Assembly (NCBI GenBank): GCA_022410635.1
Contig: JAJVDF010000135.1
Span: forward strand, 436,734 to 500,733
Length of the DNA stretch: 64,000 bases
Reading direction: 5' to 3'
Source: Tretioscincus oriximinensis
Taxonomy: Eukaryota; Chordata; Lepidosauria; Squamata; Gymnophthalmidae
In this document: piece by piece, positions 35,901-47,785 of the stretch
Layout of the letters: every line of letters begins with the position of its first letter
Position numbering within the stretch: the first letter of the stretch is position 1
Notes under the pieces: generated by a model
The model's input: the letters and a program-made list of their open reading frames with translations, nothing else
The model's database searches: none
Told to the model about the DNA's origin: nothing
Translations under genes and position numbers: made by a program

Positions 35901-37589
35901 TAAATACAGACACCCAAAACATTCACACAAGTTAGCAGGAGGATTTTCTTGCTTGGGGTGGCAGAATTAAAGGGTAAACAGAAGTTCTAGCACTCTGGTA
36001 ACTTTTCATATCTTNGAACTGGTGAAGTGAAGCAAAGGGTTCTTACTTTCTCTTGAAGTAAGGCCTCATAAGAAATCAAATAAATTGGTAAAAGTGCTCT
36101 GGGATGTCAACAGCAAACCTATATATAACAGAATAACAAGCCTGATCATCACCACCACAGAGTATTCCAGCAGAGCAGCTATGCTCTCTGAAATCCAACA
36201 CAAGGCACACAAAGTTGATAATGAAGTTCATTTCTGTTGCGAGAAGGACTCAGTGGACTGCGTGGTAAAAACAAAAGAAATGGAGCAGNAGTTGAGCAAA
36301 CATAAAATATAGCTTTCAAATGCAGTTGAGTAAACATAGAATATAGCTTTGAAANGCATGTAAAAAATTAATTGACCTCTAAATAACTGGATGTGTTGCT
36401 CTTATCAGTAATAACTTCAAAAAATGCTTCTGATAACTACATATCTGTTCTCCACAACTTTGTGAAGGAACGTTTGATAACCCTTCTTGCCAGAATTATT
36501 CNAATTCAGTCATACTGGAGGAGTTTCAATCATGAACTGCCCATTTAAAGTGTTGCCATAATCACCAATTTTCAAGACAGAACTCTGATCAGGCCATTGC
36601 GTTATTTCTGCTTCTTTTGAACAACTTAGAGACAAACTTCCTCTTGTGCTTGTGATCATTGTCCTATTGCATAATTGCATAATTATTCATGGTTCATTAA
36701 CTATGACAAGTGATCCGGATTCTAAAGCAGCAAATCATACCCACGCCACCACACTCTCATCACCATATTTGTCTATATGAATGTATTATTGTGGGGCATT
36801 TTGTTACCTTTAACAAGATGCAATAAGGCTCTATGTACATGATGTTTCCTTTCCTTGTTTTTGCCAGAATGTTCCAACATTCTACATTCTTGTTATAGGC
36901 ATATTTTCTAGGCTTAACCATTCATCATTAATAAAAGTGTGAGAATGAACCATTTCCTGATTGCTGCTATTTTTTTAATGTCCTTGAAAAACAGCGCGCA
37001 TTCCCCTTCTAAGCCTTTGCAGGATCGCATGCAAAGACAGTAGAACAAGATTCTCATACATTTTTGTTTTAGCCAAACACTGAGCATGCTCAGGAAGACA
37101 TTCTGTCAGCTTAACTCCTCATCCTGATAGTTTGTCCCCCTGTTCCACATGGTTTTAAAGGTTTGTTTGTGACAGGAGGAAGGGTAAGTATACTGGTGCT
37201 TGTGAATGAGTTCTTTCAGAANTTAACACAATTGTGTTTTTTAACACATCATGGGGTCTAAGACTCATGCCTTCCAAAACTGTTCACTTTTGAGTCTTTA
37301 GGCTACAAAATATTATTTTAAATGGCCTAAAGGCCACACGATGCATTTGAGTAATGCACCTTTCTTCTGATTAGTAGTTGGAATTCTCTCAGAAATACTA
37401 TTTTTAATTGAGTTTAATATAGGATCTGTTATAACACATCTAAAACTTTAAATGCTTTGTAACATATCTTAATGTGAAATACTGGCATGAATGCATACAT
37501 TATCAAGATTAATGCAAAATGCCATTCCTTAGATATTCATATAGATTCTTTTCTGACTTCTTGAATGAATTGTTGATACAAATGCNACA
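35901..37589. other. Unique sequence with one small tandem duplication
   Basis: Apart from the 34-base duplication at 36290-36357, nothing is recognised. 37080-37170 shares several words ('ctgagcatgctca', 'ctgttccaca', 'ggtttgtttgtga') with 49085-49190 and may be an old dispersed repeat. Confidence 0.35.
36290..36357 (+). repeat. 34-bp tandem duplication
   Basis: Two adjacent 34-base units, each starting 'agttgag' and containing 'atatagcttt', differ at three to four positions including one ambiguous base. Confidence 0.7.
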
Positions 37590-37870
37590 GTCGCTAAGAA
37601 GACGGTCTTCCATCTGGGAGATCAGGTTTTGAAGCCCTGTGTCAGATGTGGGGAGGAGTGATCGCCTTCCACTAGCCTGCAGCTCTAGCCAACTCAGCTA
37701 TTCAAAAGAGATGCAAATTCATAATTTGCATATCAATTAGATAAATGAGTACCACCATTAACTTGATGGTGAAGATAAAATAAAAAATGTAAGCCTTCAG
37801 GNGAAAATTAACCCTGTAAGCCGCTCTGGAAAAGAATGGGGCATAAAAACTTAGTTCTTCTTTTATTTTT
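37590..37870 (+). repeat. tRNA-like SINE remnant, copy 1
   Basis: A head with tRNA-like words ('gtcgctaagaagacggtctt', 'ggttttgaagccc' in box B position) is followed by 'tagataaatgagtaccacca', 'atgtaagcc' and a tail 'gtaagccgctctggaaaaga ... ggcataaaaac'. The last three blocks recur in the same order at 61808-61935. This supports a SINE with a LINE-derived 3' end. Box A is not convincing. Confidence 0.5.
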
Positions 37871-39499
37871 AGGTAGTATAGCTGGGAGTAGTCCATCTAG
37901 GAGGAATTACTGTAATTGCAAATGTTCTTCATTTGGAAATAATGGCATAGCTTTACAACTGTTTTCAGAATGATGTATTTCAATAACTTGCTTTCTCATT
38001 TATTGTGGAATTTCTTTTGATGATATTAGAATATGCTTCATATTAAAAACATTTACCCTATTCCACATCACTGAAAACATCCTATTAAAGTGATGATTGA
38101 ACTCAGCATGGCTGACACTAATCAAGCCTAGGTGGATCTAGTCTGATTGACTCCAATTAGCAATTAAATTTGGTTCATTGGTTAACTATCTTACTAAGAA
38201 GTAAATTATTTTTTCATATAGGTAATAAGATTAAAAACTAAATTCTGTGTTTACTCATTGTCTTTGTTTCATCTGAAATTTGATTGAAAATCTGAAACAA
38301 TTATATGTAGAAAATATGCAAAAAAAAGCAAACATTAGGTAAGTTAGTTATCATGACATTGCACACCTACAGCTCTCTCAGCAAATTATAAAGAGGCACA
38401 TTGCACATCAATGTGCTTGAAACTAGACAATCATTTTCAACATTTCTAAAAGCATAGTTATTTCTATAGCTTTTGAGAAATGAACACAAAAGGAGACTTT
38501 TATTAGCAAAGCCATAACAACCAGCTTGCAGAGAATTTAGTGAGCATCTTGAATTACTCTTTGTACCCAGACTCTTGTTCATGATGACAGATTCTCATAA
38601 ACAACCAGATTTCTGTTATTTTTTTAAAGAAATCCATAGCAAGTAGAATGCTGAGACCTCTGTGTACAGCTCACATACAAAAGTATTTTATTTATTTATA
38701 TATGCTTTATTATAACATGTTGGTTGCAAAAAGATTTCCAAAACCAGTATAAACTTTTTTTTCCATGTAAAAAAAATAAACAAATAAATAATGTTAGTAC
38801 TAAAATTCATACTAGAGAAAGTGCAGAAATCACTTCCTCTTCCTTGATGGATTGCGTACCAGCCCTTTAGCAAATGTAGTGCACTGGACTTCCTTACTTA
38901 TTTACCATGTACAGCAATAAATTGTTTACAATTGAGATTTTCCAAAATCTTCTATTTATGCAATATTTCATTTTTCACAGTTTACAGAAGAAAACTGGAA
39001 GAAACTGGATTCAGAAATAAAATACCCAAAACTACAAAATCCAAAAGGATATAGTTGTTACTATTAAATATTAATTACATAGAGTTAAGCATATATTAAA
39101 GCAACATAGAAAAACTTCATACAAAATAGTTGCATTCCCCCATTACAAATATGCCAAGAATTGTTGAATGGCATTAACTATTTTTTGTCAGTAGTCATTG
39201 CAACGGTGTCAAGTAAGCATGCAACATAAGGATGTTTAAAATAATGGTCAGTGATTGAGTTTTTAACATTAAAAAAAGCAGATCCTAGTGACATTCTTCA
39301 TTGTTTACAACCTGTTTGTACTGATGAAACTATTACATAAAGTTCTGTGTGGCAATAAAATTTCATGCATTGGGAGCTGGAAAGTGAATATTACCATTCA
39401 ACTAGGAATATCAAAAGAATGAGTAGGCCCACACTTCAGTTGCCTTAAATTATTTCCATGATCTGTGCAGTGAGAACAAACAACAACAACAAAAGAATG
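37871..39499. other. AT-rich unique sequence
   Basis: 38685-38800 has LINE-tail-like T/A runs without an identifiable core. No gene is recognised. Confidence 0.35.
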
Positions 39500-39945
39500 T
39501 TGCAAACAACTTTTGAAGTATCATGAAGAAGGTCATAATGCGATCCTCCACCAAAACCAAAAATACCATCCTTCTCTTGTCAGTGTTCTGGGACGCATTA
39601 CTTGGGTATGCGATAGAGTACCTCGAAGCTGGAATGATTATAAATTCTGTATGGCATATAGAGGCATTAAAACACTGGAGAAGACGGTGGGTCATGTTCA
39701 AACGTCCACCAAATCAATAATCTTTCAACATGATAATGCTCATCTTGTGTGCTATTGCCAAGGCTCTTGTAAAATTGAAATTTGAACCAATTCTACTCTC
39801 TCTCTAATTAGCAGGTTTGTGACCATAGAAATTTCAGTTCTTACCAAATTTAAAGAGAGACCTTAAGTACATTCATTACACCGTGAATCATGAAGTGATG
39901 GATGCAGTGAGGTCATGGGTCAGTAAGGGACTGCTGGAAGTGTTA
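39500..39945 (+). pseudogene. Mariner-family transposase relic
   Basis: Fragments in two frames follow mariner transposase order: 'KYHEEG' near 39515, a gap, then 'LLSVFWDA ... IEYLEAGMIINS ... IEALKHWRRR' (39575-39690), then 'SIIFQHDNAH' with the second catalytic aspartate at 39732-39734. Further on, 'YTVNHEVMDAVRSWVSK' lies near 39875-39930. The segment with the first aspartate, expected between 'HEEG' and 'VFWDA', is deleted, and the PPYSPDLAPSD region is unrecognisable. Terminal inverted repeats were not found. It is an old, inactive copy. Confidence 0.7.
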
Positions 39946-41697
39946 GCTTGTAGCCAATAAGAATTATCCACATTTTGGATGTCCCATCCTTGCCCAATCC
40001 CAGCCAAGCGTTGTTCGCCATACTCCATTACAGTCTAGAATAGTCAAAGCAATCTGTGGATTGCTTCCACAAGGTCTGTCACTAATGAGAACTGGGCATC
40101 CTATTCCAGGCCAGAGAAGGAGTTTAATGCAAGGCAGATCTAGAAATTGGAATATTGCCTTCATGGAATGGGTCACTATATTGAGATACTAGATTCAGAT
40201 GTTAGGAAGAAATATTGAGAAATGTAGGGGACCTCCTCCTCAGAAACAAAAATGTATATCGGAATTGTAACATTTACAAAGATCTTGAAATTAGGGTTTG
40301 GTTCTATTGAGACAAATTTGTGAAGTTGAGTTTGGGGAAAGATGGATTAAAATAGGTTTGGAAACTAAATTTAATATACAGTAACTTTGTTGAAAAAAGA
40401 CCATATCAAATACAGCTTCAAGAATGTGGAAAGAGCTATAACAACAAAACACTGTCGCCACATCAGATGAAAAAAATTAATAATCCTAAGTAAAAATGTA
40501 TATGGCTTCAAAAGCTTTCTGCTCACATACAGGGTAATACTAGCATCTCTGACAATTTTGACTAGGAGTCTGCTCCAATTGTCAGTCAGAAGCAAGGTTA
40601 AAAGAAACACCCCAGAAACATATCAAGTGAGGCCAATCAAGTGATTTAACAGTGCATGTATGCCTACAGTGATAACTGAGCCTCAAGCAAACTTTTTCCT
40701 TAGAAGATATGTTGCGAGGGGAGTATTGAGCTTGGCATAGTCAGGGATGAACGAATAATAGAAAGTAGGAAATCTTGGGAAGTATTAGATACGCCATTAG
40801 AAACACCTTGTCTTCCATGCCAAGATGACACTGATTTGGTTTGACTCATTTCAGCCACTGGCAAGAACGTGAAAACCCAGAAAGTCCACATTTAAAGTGA
40901 AAACTTACATTTTGACATCATGGCATATAGTTCATATTTCCCAAGACACTGTGCCATAGTACAGGCATGAGTTACATGGATTGTCAACCTAGAGGAAATT
41001 AGCAAGCCTTTCAAATAAGCTATTAGTAATTTGTCTAACAGGTCCCTATACTATGTCATTCTTAAAAAAGATGCAAAACCAGTAAGCCAACAGACAGACC
41101 AAAAGCTGTTCAAATGGGCTATTAGGTAATAGGTCATGAACCCATTTCCCCTCCATACATCTCTTTTATACATTAGATTCAGCTAGTTGACTGATCAGTT
41201 CAGAGATTACAAGTTTGGAGCATGTGTTTTTCACTAACGCTTTAGTAATATGAAAACCTAAATCTATGATATTCTCAACCCCAAAACAGAACAGAAATGA
41301 GAAAACTGGTTGAATGTATTTTTTGGGTTTTTTATCTATGAATTCATTAAGCACAGGAAGTTTTAACTGTGACTCTTTGGTAATTAATACTATACTTGTG
41401 GAATTAGCTTGTCTGTCTGATTTTATCTCTGTGGGCATATCAGAAAAGTTTTTATAACACACGAGCAGAACTGGTGAGTACATTTGTTACTTTCTTCTAG
41501 TGTTGATAATTCCAATATGGTTGAAGGCAATAGCTCATCTGGAGCACAGTGGCAGTTTACATTTAGGTGTCTAAACATTTGCCAATTTAAGACCAAGAAT
41601 ATTAGGATGGCGTTCTCTCTGCCAATCCATGACCAATTGAATAACATAGTAATATATTTGCTGGAGATGGTTAAGAAGGGGACAAACATGTTATAAA
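39946..41697. other. Unique sequence
   Basis: No exon or repeat identified. Frames of up to 105 codons at 41166-41483 (minus) have no recognisable motif. Confidence 0.35.
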
Positions 41698-42323
41698 TGT
41701 AACAGACTTTATTAACATGTTAACAATCACAAAAACCTATGCACAGTATCCGTAACAGTAACGCCAGTCATAACCAGTCATAGGTAGGCCCCCATGATGT
41801 GGCCCCCATGGGCTGCCTGCTCCCAGTGGCAAGGCATCCCCAAACCATCTGCTCAGCTCGGGCTGTTGCGTAGACACCTTCATGCCCACACCCCATGATG
41901 TGGGCTCATGGATGCCCACTCTTCTGGTGGGCCAGCCCATGGCAATCTAGAAAGCCCAAGCCATGCAGCAGAAAACCAGCGGGCTCCACCCATGTTGTGG
42001 GCATTCACCATGAGGATCAAGATTGGGATGGGCTCTCAAGGATTGTTACTGTGTGCAGCCTGCCTCGATGACTCCAAAATTTCATTCAACCTACCCCGCA
42101 AAGTGGGCTTTTATCCCACTCCTCCCTGTCATTCTGGAAGTCACGCGTTGCCTCTCTGCTCCACTTCTGGAAGCAGCGAGATGGGAGTGCAACTCCTAGA
42201 GAGTCATCCCCATGCCTCCTCTCCTGCAAATTTGCATTCTGATGGATCGGCTGTCACTGAACGCACTTGTATCATAAGAACCCCANTCTCTTCTCAATTA
42301 AATACTGTCTAGATCAAAGAACA
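41698..42323 (-). repeat. Unresolved GC-rich LTR-like or retrocopy-like unit
   Basis: On the minus strand a TATA-like 'gggataaaagccc' (near 42107-42120) lies upstream and 'gttaataaagtctgttaca' with an AATAAA signal lies at the end (41698-41716). The segment is distinctly GC-richer than its flanks. The distal boundary at 42323 (TG on the minus strand) is a guess, and no target duplication supports it. The plus-strand 134-codon frame at 41908-42312 has no known domain. Alternatives are a processed retrocopy or a GC-rich unique block. Confidence 0.25.
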
Positions 42324-44310
42324 TGGAGAATCCATTAATCATGGCAATCAATGAAACTGAGTGCAGTGTAAATGTATTTGGATCCAGTTATAGCTTGCCG
42401 TTTGTTAATAAGTAATAAAGCCAGTGGTGGGTGGCCTCTGGGTTTGTGGGATCCAGCGAATACTCAGAAATTAAAATCAATGATAAAAACTACATAGAAA
42501 ACAATGGAGAACAATTGGCCAATTATAGGCTTTCATAGAGGAGCTGCCAACAAATCCAAAAGCTGCAGGCAGCTTTTTAAATTGACAAAAGGGGTCGCCA
42601 ATCCCAGAACCAATGGGAAGGCTTCCTGGGAGGGGCTGCAGTCTCTCTCTCTATTTCTGTAGAGAAGCCATTTTGTATTGGCATTCAACTTGCAGACTGG
42701 GAGAGACCAGTAAGTGCTTGAATAGGCCTCCTCCCAGCCGCTTTTCTAACTTAGCAGAGGCTGGAGGAACCTGCAAAAGTCCAGTCTGGTGGTTAATAGA
42801 GCAGGGATCTAAAGATCACCATAATCTTTAACTAAGTTCTTAACCTACCTTAGAGTGGGGTACCCTACCATTTCCTAAAACAAGAAGACATAGAAATGTC
42901 CAAGGAAAGAGACTTACAAGTACCACATATCAGAATGATAATGACCTTTGTCACATTGTAAAAATTCATTAAATATTTGTTGAAGATCCTTCAGTATGAA
43001 TTCTTTAATGTAATACATTATTAGGGTGTGATCAAACAAGTTTTTTTCCTTTTTAGAAAAAAGTATCCCATGAATGTACATATCCACATACACACAAAAA
43101 TGGCACTCTGCCCATTTTCCTTCGCTTTTGTATTCTACATCTCTATAATGCTATTCTAGCATATAATTTTAGTTCATCTTCAATCCTTGAAAACTGGACT
43201 AAACTAGGAAAAACTTGGAATAGCAGTATCAAAACAGTACATGTCAGAACAGCATCCAATCCCGACAATTGCTTCCTAGTCAATAATTACTCACTACTAA
43301 AAAGTCCCCTCACTACGTATTCCCCTCACTACTTATCTGCCAGTGTTTCATAGCCCTGATTGGTCATCTTTAGCAACCATTTTGACATTGTGATTGGTTA
43401 CATTTTCTTTTTCTATGTTTATCTTACTGAAAAACATTACCCTCAATGCTATTTTATCCCAAAATGAGGAAAGGGANCACATTCCTAGGGTTTGAAGTAG
43501 GATAAATTTAGGAGGAAATGACTATCTCAGAAGTATACCTGCTCACACTGTCAGATTTTTTAAATTTTCATTTAAGAATTTATGTAAGGGGAGGTCATAA
43601 TAATAAAAGGTATTTATTTATGTATTTCCTTCAAGACCTAAATAGCTTCTTCAAAAACTATCAAACTCTTTCCAAGTGATATTTTATAATGTGGAATAAA
43701 TTATTAGTAGACCATACCACTTTCAGTTTCCTCCTAGTAATGTCTTTGATATTTACAGTATCTTTATTCACATCTTTTGTTTAAATGTGCAGCTATATTT
43801 ATTTGTTGCCACATGTTGTTCCTGGTCAGCGAATAGATTTTTACACAGTTTCTTATGAAAGAATTCCATCAAATTAGCATGTAAATGAAAACAGCACCTA
43901 TAATCAATCATCTCAGTTGTTAGTTCTAGAGCAATCATTTTCTGAGGGCTTTTTTTCTTCAGAGAAATTTTTAGTGCATTATTCATAGAAGCTATTTCCA
44001 CAATAAACTTGTGCCTTCTTATAAAGTCTGTCACGCAGCCTCCCTCTTCTTTTTCATGTTTTCTATTTCCAATGTAAAAATTCAAAAATCTTAGCATTTT
44101 AAACCTCCTGAGGAAAAAAGCCATCAAGTACTAAGATGTTCCTAGATGCCTTAGTCTGTCTCTGATCATCTATCCAGATGTTTCAACCTTCTGTATCTGA
44201 ACGATACTAACGCATATTTCCTTAATAGATAGGATAAGTAGTGAAACAATTTTCCCTTCCTCAACAAATCAACTTAAGAACAACTACTCGCCAAAGAATA
44301 AACACACATC
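42324..44310. other. Gene-free stretch
   Basis: 42440-42730 is moderately GC-rich with a 'gaagccattttgt' phrase that looks LTR- or exon-like but could not be assigned. 43340-43410 has two CCAAT-box-like words ('gattggtca', 'gattggtta'). No gene is supported. Confidence 0.3.
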
Positions 44311-44612
44311 CAGGTGAAACCTCGTTATAAAAAACACCGATATAACAAAATTCGCAGTGTAACAAAAATAAAATGTNGCCTGCCTGGTCTGTACTGCCAT
44401 GTGGATGTGCAAGCTCTCTCCTGAGATACAGATCAGAATAAGGCTCAGTGGGGACTGAGGCAATTTCTGTCTTTTAAATGTTTTTGCAAATCGTTTCTGG
44501 AAGTAAAAATGTATTGAAATAGATTTTGCAGTGGTTTTAGTATAACAAAGTTTCATTATAACATACACATTTTTCTGATCCCTTGGAGTTAGTTATAAAG
44601 AGGTTTCACCTG
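44311..44612. mobile_element. Tigger/pogo-like MITE
   Basis: A 302-base unit with terminal inverted repeats 'caggtgaaacctcgttataa' and the complement of 'caggtgaaacctctttataa' (one mismatch in 20). Subterminal 'gatataac' and 'cattataac' words are also repeated. CAGG ends with a TATAAC-rich subterminus are typical of non-autonomous pogo/Tigger elements. A TA follows the right end (44613-44614), but the left neighbour is TC, so the TA duplication is not intact. No transposase coding sequence remains. Confidence 0.65.
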
Positions 44613-45303
44613 TAATCATTATGTAAAAAAAAGACATCCTAGGTTTTCTGAAGGTGGCGGCATAGGATATTCCTTGTTACCTCCATTAAATAATATGCTA
44701 ATTATGTATAGAGCTCTGCTAAAGCAAGATTATTAGACATTAATTTTCTGTGCCTCAATCCTAGTCACATGGTACCAAAAATAGTCTTAAATATTTATCA
44801 TCCATATGGGAGAATAAGAAACATCCCATTCCTGTATTGTGCATGGTGTTGATGAATATTTTATAGCAACAGGCCACAGGCTTAAAATGTGTTGCAACTG
44901 GATACATTTGCAAGCAAAAAAAAAAAAAAAAAAGCCCATGGAAATTACATTGGGGCTGTGGATTCCAAATCACTTAGGGGTTGTGCAGCCTGCCCATTTC
45001 AATGATTATCAGGCCCTAAATATCAAGGATTTGTTTTAATATGTACATAGAAGGGAACCCCAGAGTCCAGAACAAGGCTTTGTATAAATCTTTTGTTGAA
45101 ATAATAATGCAGTATATTTAATAAGAATTACCTGACGTCTTCTTTCATGCAGCAGAGCCACCAGAAAGCAAAAATTGTTCTCGTTTTTCTGCTGTTTGTT
45201 TATTTAAGTAAATTATTTATTTTAAAACTAAAAAAGGCTTCCAATCTATAATTTAAGGATAAGTGACATGTATATCAATAAGGCATACGAAGTTCTACAT
45301 AAT
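44613..45303. other. Unique sequence with a poly-A run
   Basis: A run of about 18 A is at about 44916-44933. It does not follow a recognisable retrocopy. Confidence 0.35.
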
Positions 45304-45394
45304 GGGTATATAAATGTGGGTATCTATATGGGAATATAAATGTGGGTATCTATACGGGTATATAAATGTNGAATATAAATGTAAATAAATAAAC
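45304..45394 (+). repeat. 26-bp tandem repeat grown on an L2-type tail
   Basis: Units at 45304-45329 and 45330-45355 ('ggg-atataaatgtgggtat' then 'ctata-') are followed by a partial third unit. The array ends in 'tataaatgtaaataaataaa', exactly the terminus of the L2-type tails. One ambiguous base lies in the last unit. Confidence 0.6.
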
Positions 45395-46421
45395 ATTCTT
45401 AAGGAGCTGATGGGAATCTAATAGATTTGCGCTCTCTCTCTTTAAACCTTCTTGCCATTTTGTCCCTTACTATAATCTTTTTGAATGAGAATAGCATAGG
45501 GTAAATTGCTTAAGAGAAAAATAATATTTGCTTCAATCTCATGTTTTCCCCCTTCCATCTTTGAGAAATGTATCAAGCTTCTCAGTTTCCTTGTGCACAC
45601 TTTCCTCTCTGTTTCATAAATAAAGCAAAAAGGAGAACAATAGCAAGGAGAAACTGGAGGAGGAAACACTTATGCTGGAGGAGGAACCATTGAGAGGAGG
45701 TGCCATGCCTTCTGTATAGCAATAACATGACATTAANCTACTGCCAGTTTTTCAGTACAAGTGGAAGCTAGATCTTTAAAAATATTGCCCAGATACTGAC
45801 TGGAAGTAGTCTTAGTACACAAACTAAAAGCATCGTGATCCAAATATATAGTGTCTACTGTGTACTATGGCTATGTCTGCATTTCACCGTATTCTGAAAT
45901 GCAAAAGATCTTCTTTGTACACTGTTGTTGCATCCTCAGGAAAGCTTTGCTCCCTCCTGGTTGGACTAGAACATGCCAAATCCACATTTTCACTGGCAAC
46001 TGCTTCAAGCAATCAGCAACAGCAAAGCTTTGTACTCCTAATAGCTTGCCCAGCCTCATATAATTTAAAAGTNATTCTTAAACTTACCTTGTATTGACTG
46101 CTTTTATGTAGTCCATAATCATCNCCTACTTCTGGAAGCACTCCTCAGTGAAATGTGAAAGATGTGTTCTAGATCTTCCAGTATTCAAAAGTGCCTGGCA
46201 TGCTCCACCCCCAACTCTTTGCCATTACTGGGTAGGGGGGGAAAGTGTACTATTCACTTGTGCTCATTATTTTCCTGTCCAGTCATGCTAAAGAAGCACA
46301 GTGTGGCCTGTCTATACTGGAAGTTCAAACAGTATTTGCACTTTCTCGTCCAGGAGCAAAAATGTTTCTTCACCCAGGATGTAAATGGCAGGGGAATGTT
46401 CTGGTATGGAATAGTTGCTAG
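45395..46421. other. Unique sequence
   Basis: No gene identified. The frame at 46162-46461 contains 'NGRGMFWYGIVA', faintly like the transposase phrase KVMVWGGIS, but nothing around it supports a transposon. Confidence 0.3.
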
Positions 46422-46907
46422 TGTAGCGGCGCCCCTTCCCTTCTCGAGGCGCCAAAGATAGGCTGCTCGTGCGGACGCAGTGTAGANGAGACGACAGACA
46501 ATCGGGTTCGCAGATAATCGCTTTATTTTACGATGTTGCAACAAAGTACTCAACTCATACACCAATGCAGATGTCTTGAGAAGAGCCTCGCCCAAACGAC
46601 AGAGCCACCTTTTATCTGTTTTCATGGTATGGGCAGACTCTTGTCTGATTGCCAGCTCATTGGNTACCTTATATGGCATAGTGGTATTTACAGCCTATCA
46701 GGAATCGCCACAGGCCCTGTGGTTTTTACAGCTTATCAAAATTACCACGCCTCTTATACACTTGGTGCCTTTTTGCACGTTCACCAAGTATTTCTAAGTT
46801 CCGTTTCTTTGTACATGGTCTAATTTCCCTGAAATGACGTTCTTACCTAATTCTCTGAAATGGGTGGGGCAAAGGGCAGCTCAGCCAGATCAATCTGCCT
46901 TACTACA
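46422..46907 (-). mobile_element. Solo LTR of a retrovirus- or Gypsy-type element
   Basis: Read on the minus strand, this 486-base unit starts TGTAG and ends CTACA, a 5-base inverted repeat. It has a TATA-like 'gataaaagg' (46608-46616) and, about 85 bases downstream, an AATAAA polyadenylation signal (46522-46527), followed by about 100 bases to the end. This U3-R-U5 order fits a long terminal repeat. No primer-binding site, polypurine tract, gag or pol sequence flanks it, so it is a solo LTR. A target duplication is not evident (gctag against ggggc). It has more CpG than its flanks. One ambiguous base lies within. Confidence 0.6.
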
Positions 46908-47677
46908 GGGGCATGTAGGTACCAGGTCCCGATTCCAGATATATAATTCAGAATATTGCCAAGTGTGGAAAGAGGCAGCGATCCATCTGCTTAGAATAGG
47001 GCTTGGCTATCCATATAACAGGGAAAGTAGTAGAAAATTGTTTCCAGAAATAATACTGCTTGCTTTTACCTTGCTTAGGAATTGCTTATTCTCGTCAGTA
47101 TAGCTTGCAAGAAATCTTGCAAGCAACTACAGGAAACTCTTGCCTAAAAACAGCCAAGGAACCTTGTATGCTTCTGTCTACACAAACCACAAAAGTACCA
47201 GTTTCTAGCAAGGGGACATTGCTCCTTGTGAAAGAATGACAGTTTGTGGTTTTGACTATGTACAGCAATTTTGATCAATCTACCTTACTAGGAATCATTC
47301 CATTAAGATAAGTGTAAAAATGCCTACATGGCCCAAAATGTCAGCCTGGTCCAGTAGACCTCTTTAAAAAGCTTAATTGGCACACCAGCAGCACTAAATT
47401 AGACTTTAGTGGAGTATGGATGGACCATGCCTAGGGTCTGGTGTACCACAAGGAAGCACATAAAATAGTACACCTTGTTATTTCTACAAAATGGATTGTC
47501 TAGGGACTCTGAGGCCAAGAATTGCCATTAGAGCCTTTGGAGTTTGGCTCAGTTCATGAAAGCTTAGGTTCCAACACAAGGTTTCTTCTGGTAAAAAACA
47601 AAAACAAGCAGGAAAGTGCAAAAAAGTCTTGTGCTTGTGGAAATGAAACACATCCAAATGTCCCCACTTGTAGATAT
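46908..47677. other. Unique sequence
   Basis: No gene or repeat recognised. Confidence 0.35.
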
Positions 47678-47785
47678 TGTTTTACACTGTTTTAATTTGT
47701 TAATTTTGTATTGATGTTTTACTCTTGGCTGCCCTGAGACCTTTGGATATGGGGTGGGGTATAAGTATAAATAAATAAATAAGTA
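47678..47785 (+). repeat. L2-type LINE 3' end
   Basis: 'gttttaatttgttaattttg tattgatgttttac' leads into 'gctgccctgagacctttgg' and a GTATAA(ATAA)n tail. It matches the last 100 bases of the minus-strand L2 copy at 55808-56500 nearly word for word, so it is a severely 5'-truncated copy. Confidence 0.75.

Noticed and set aside
41908..42312. 134-codon open frame as a protein gene
   Set aside because: It lies in a GC-rich LTR-like block where stop codons are rare. Low-complexity composition and no motif.
46162..46461. 'NGRGMFWYGIVA' as a transposase remnant
   Set aside because: One weak phrase only. No D, E or terminal inverted repeats nearby.
46254..46679. 141-codon minus-strand frame
   Set aside because: It lies mainly within the solo LTR and contains its TATA and R regions in translation. 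Not protein-like.
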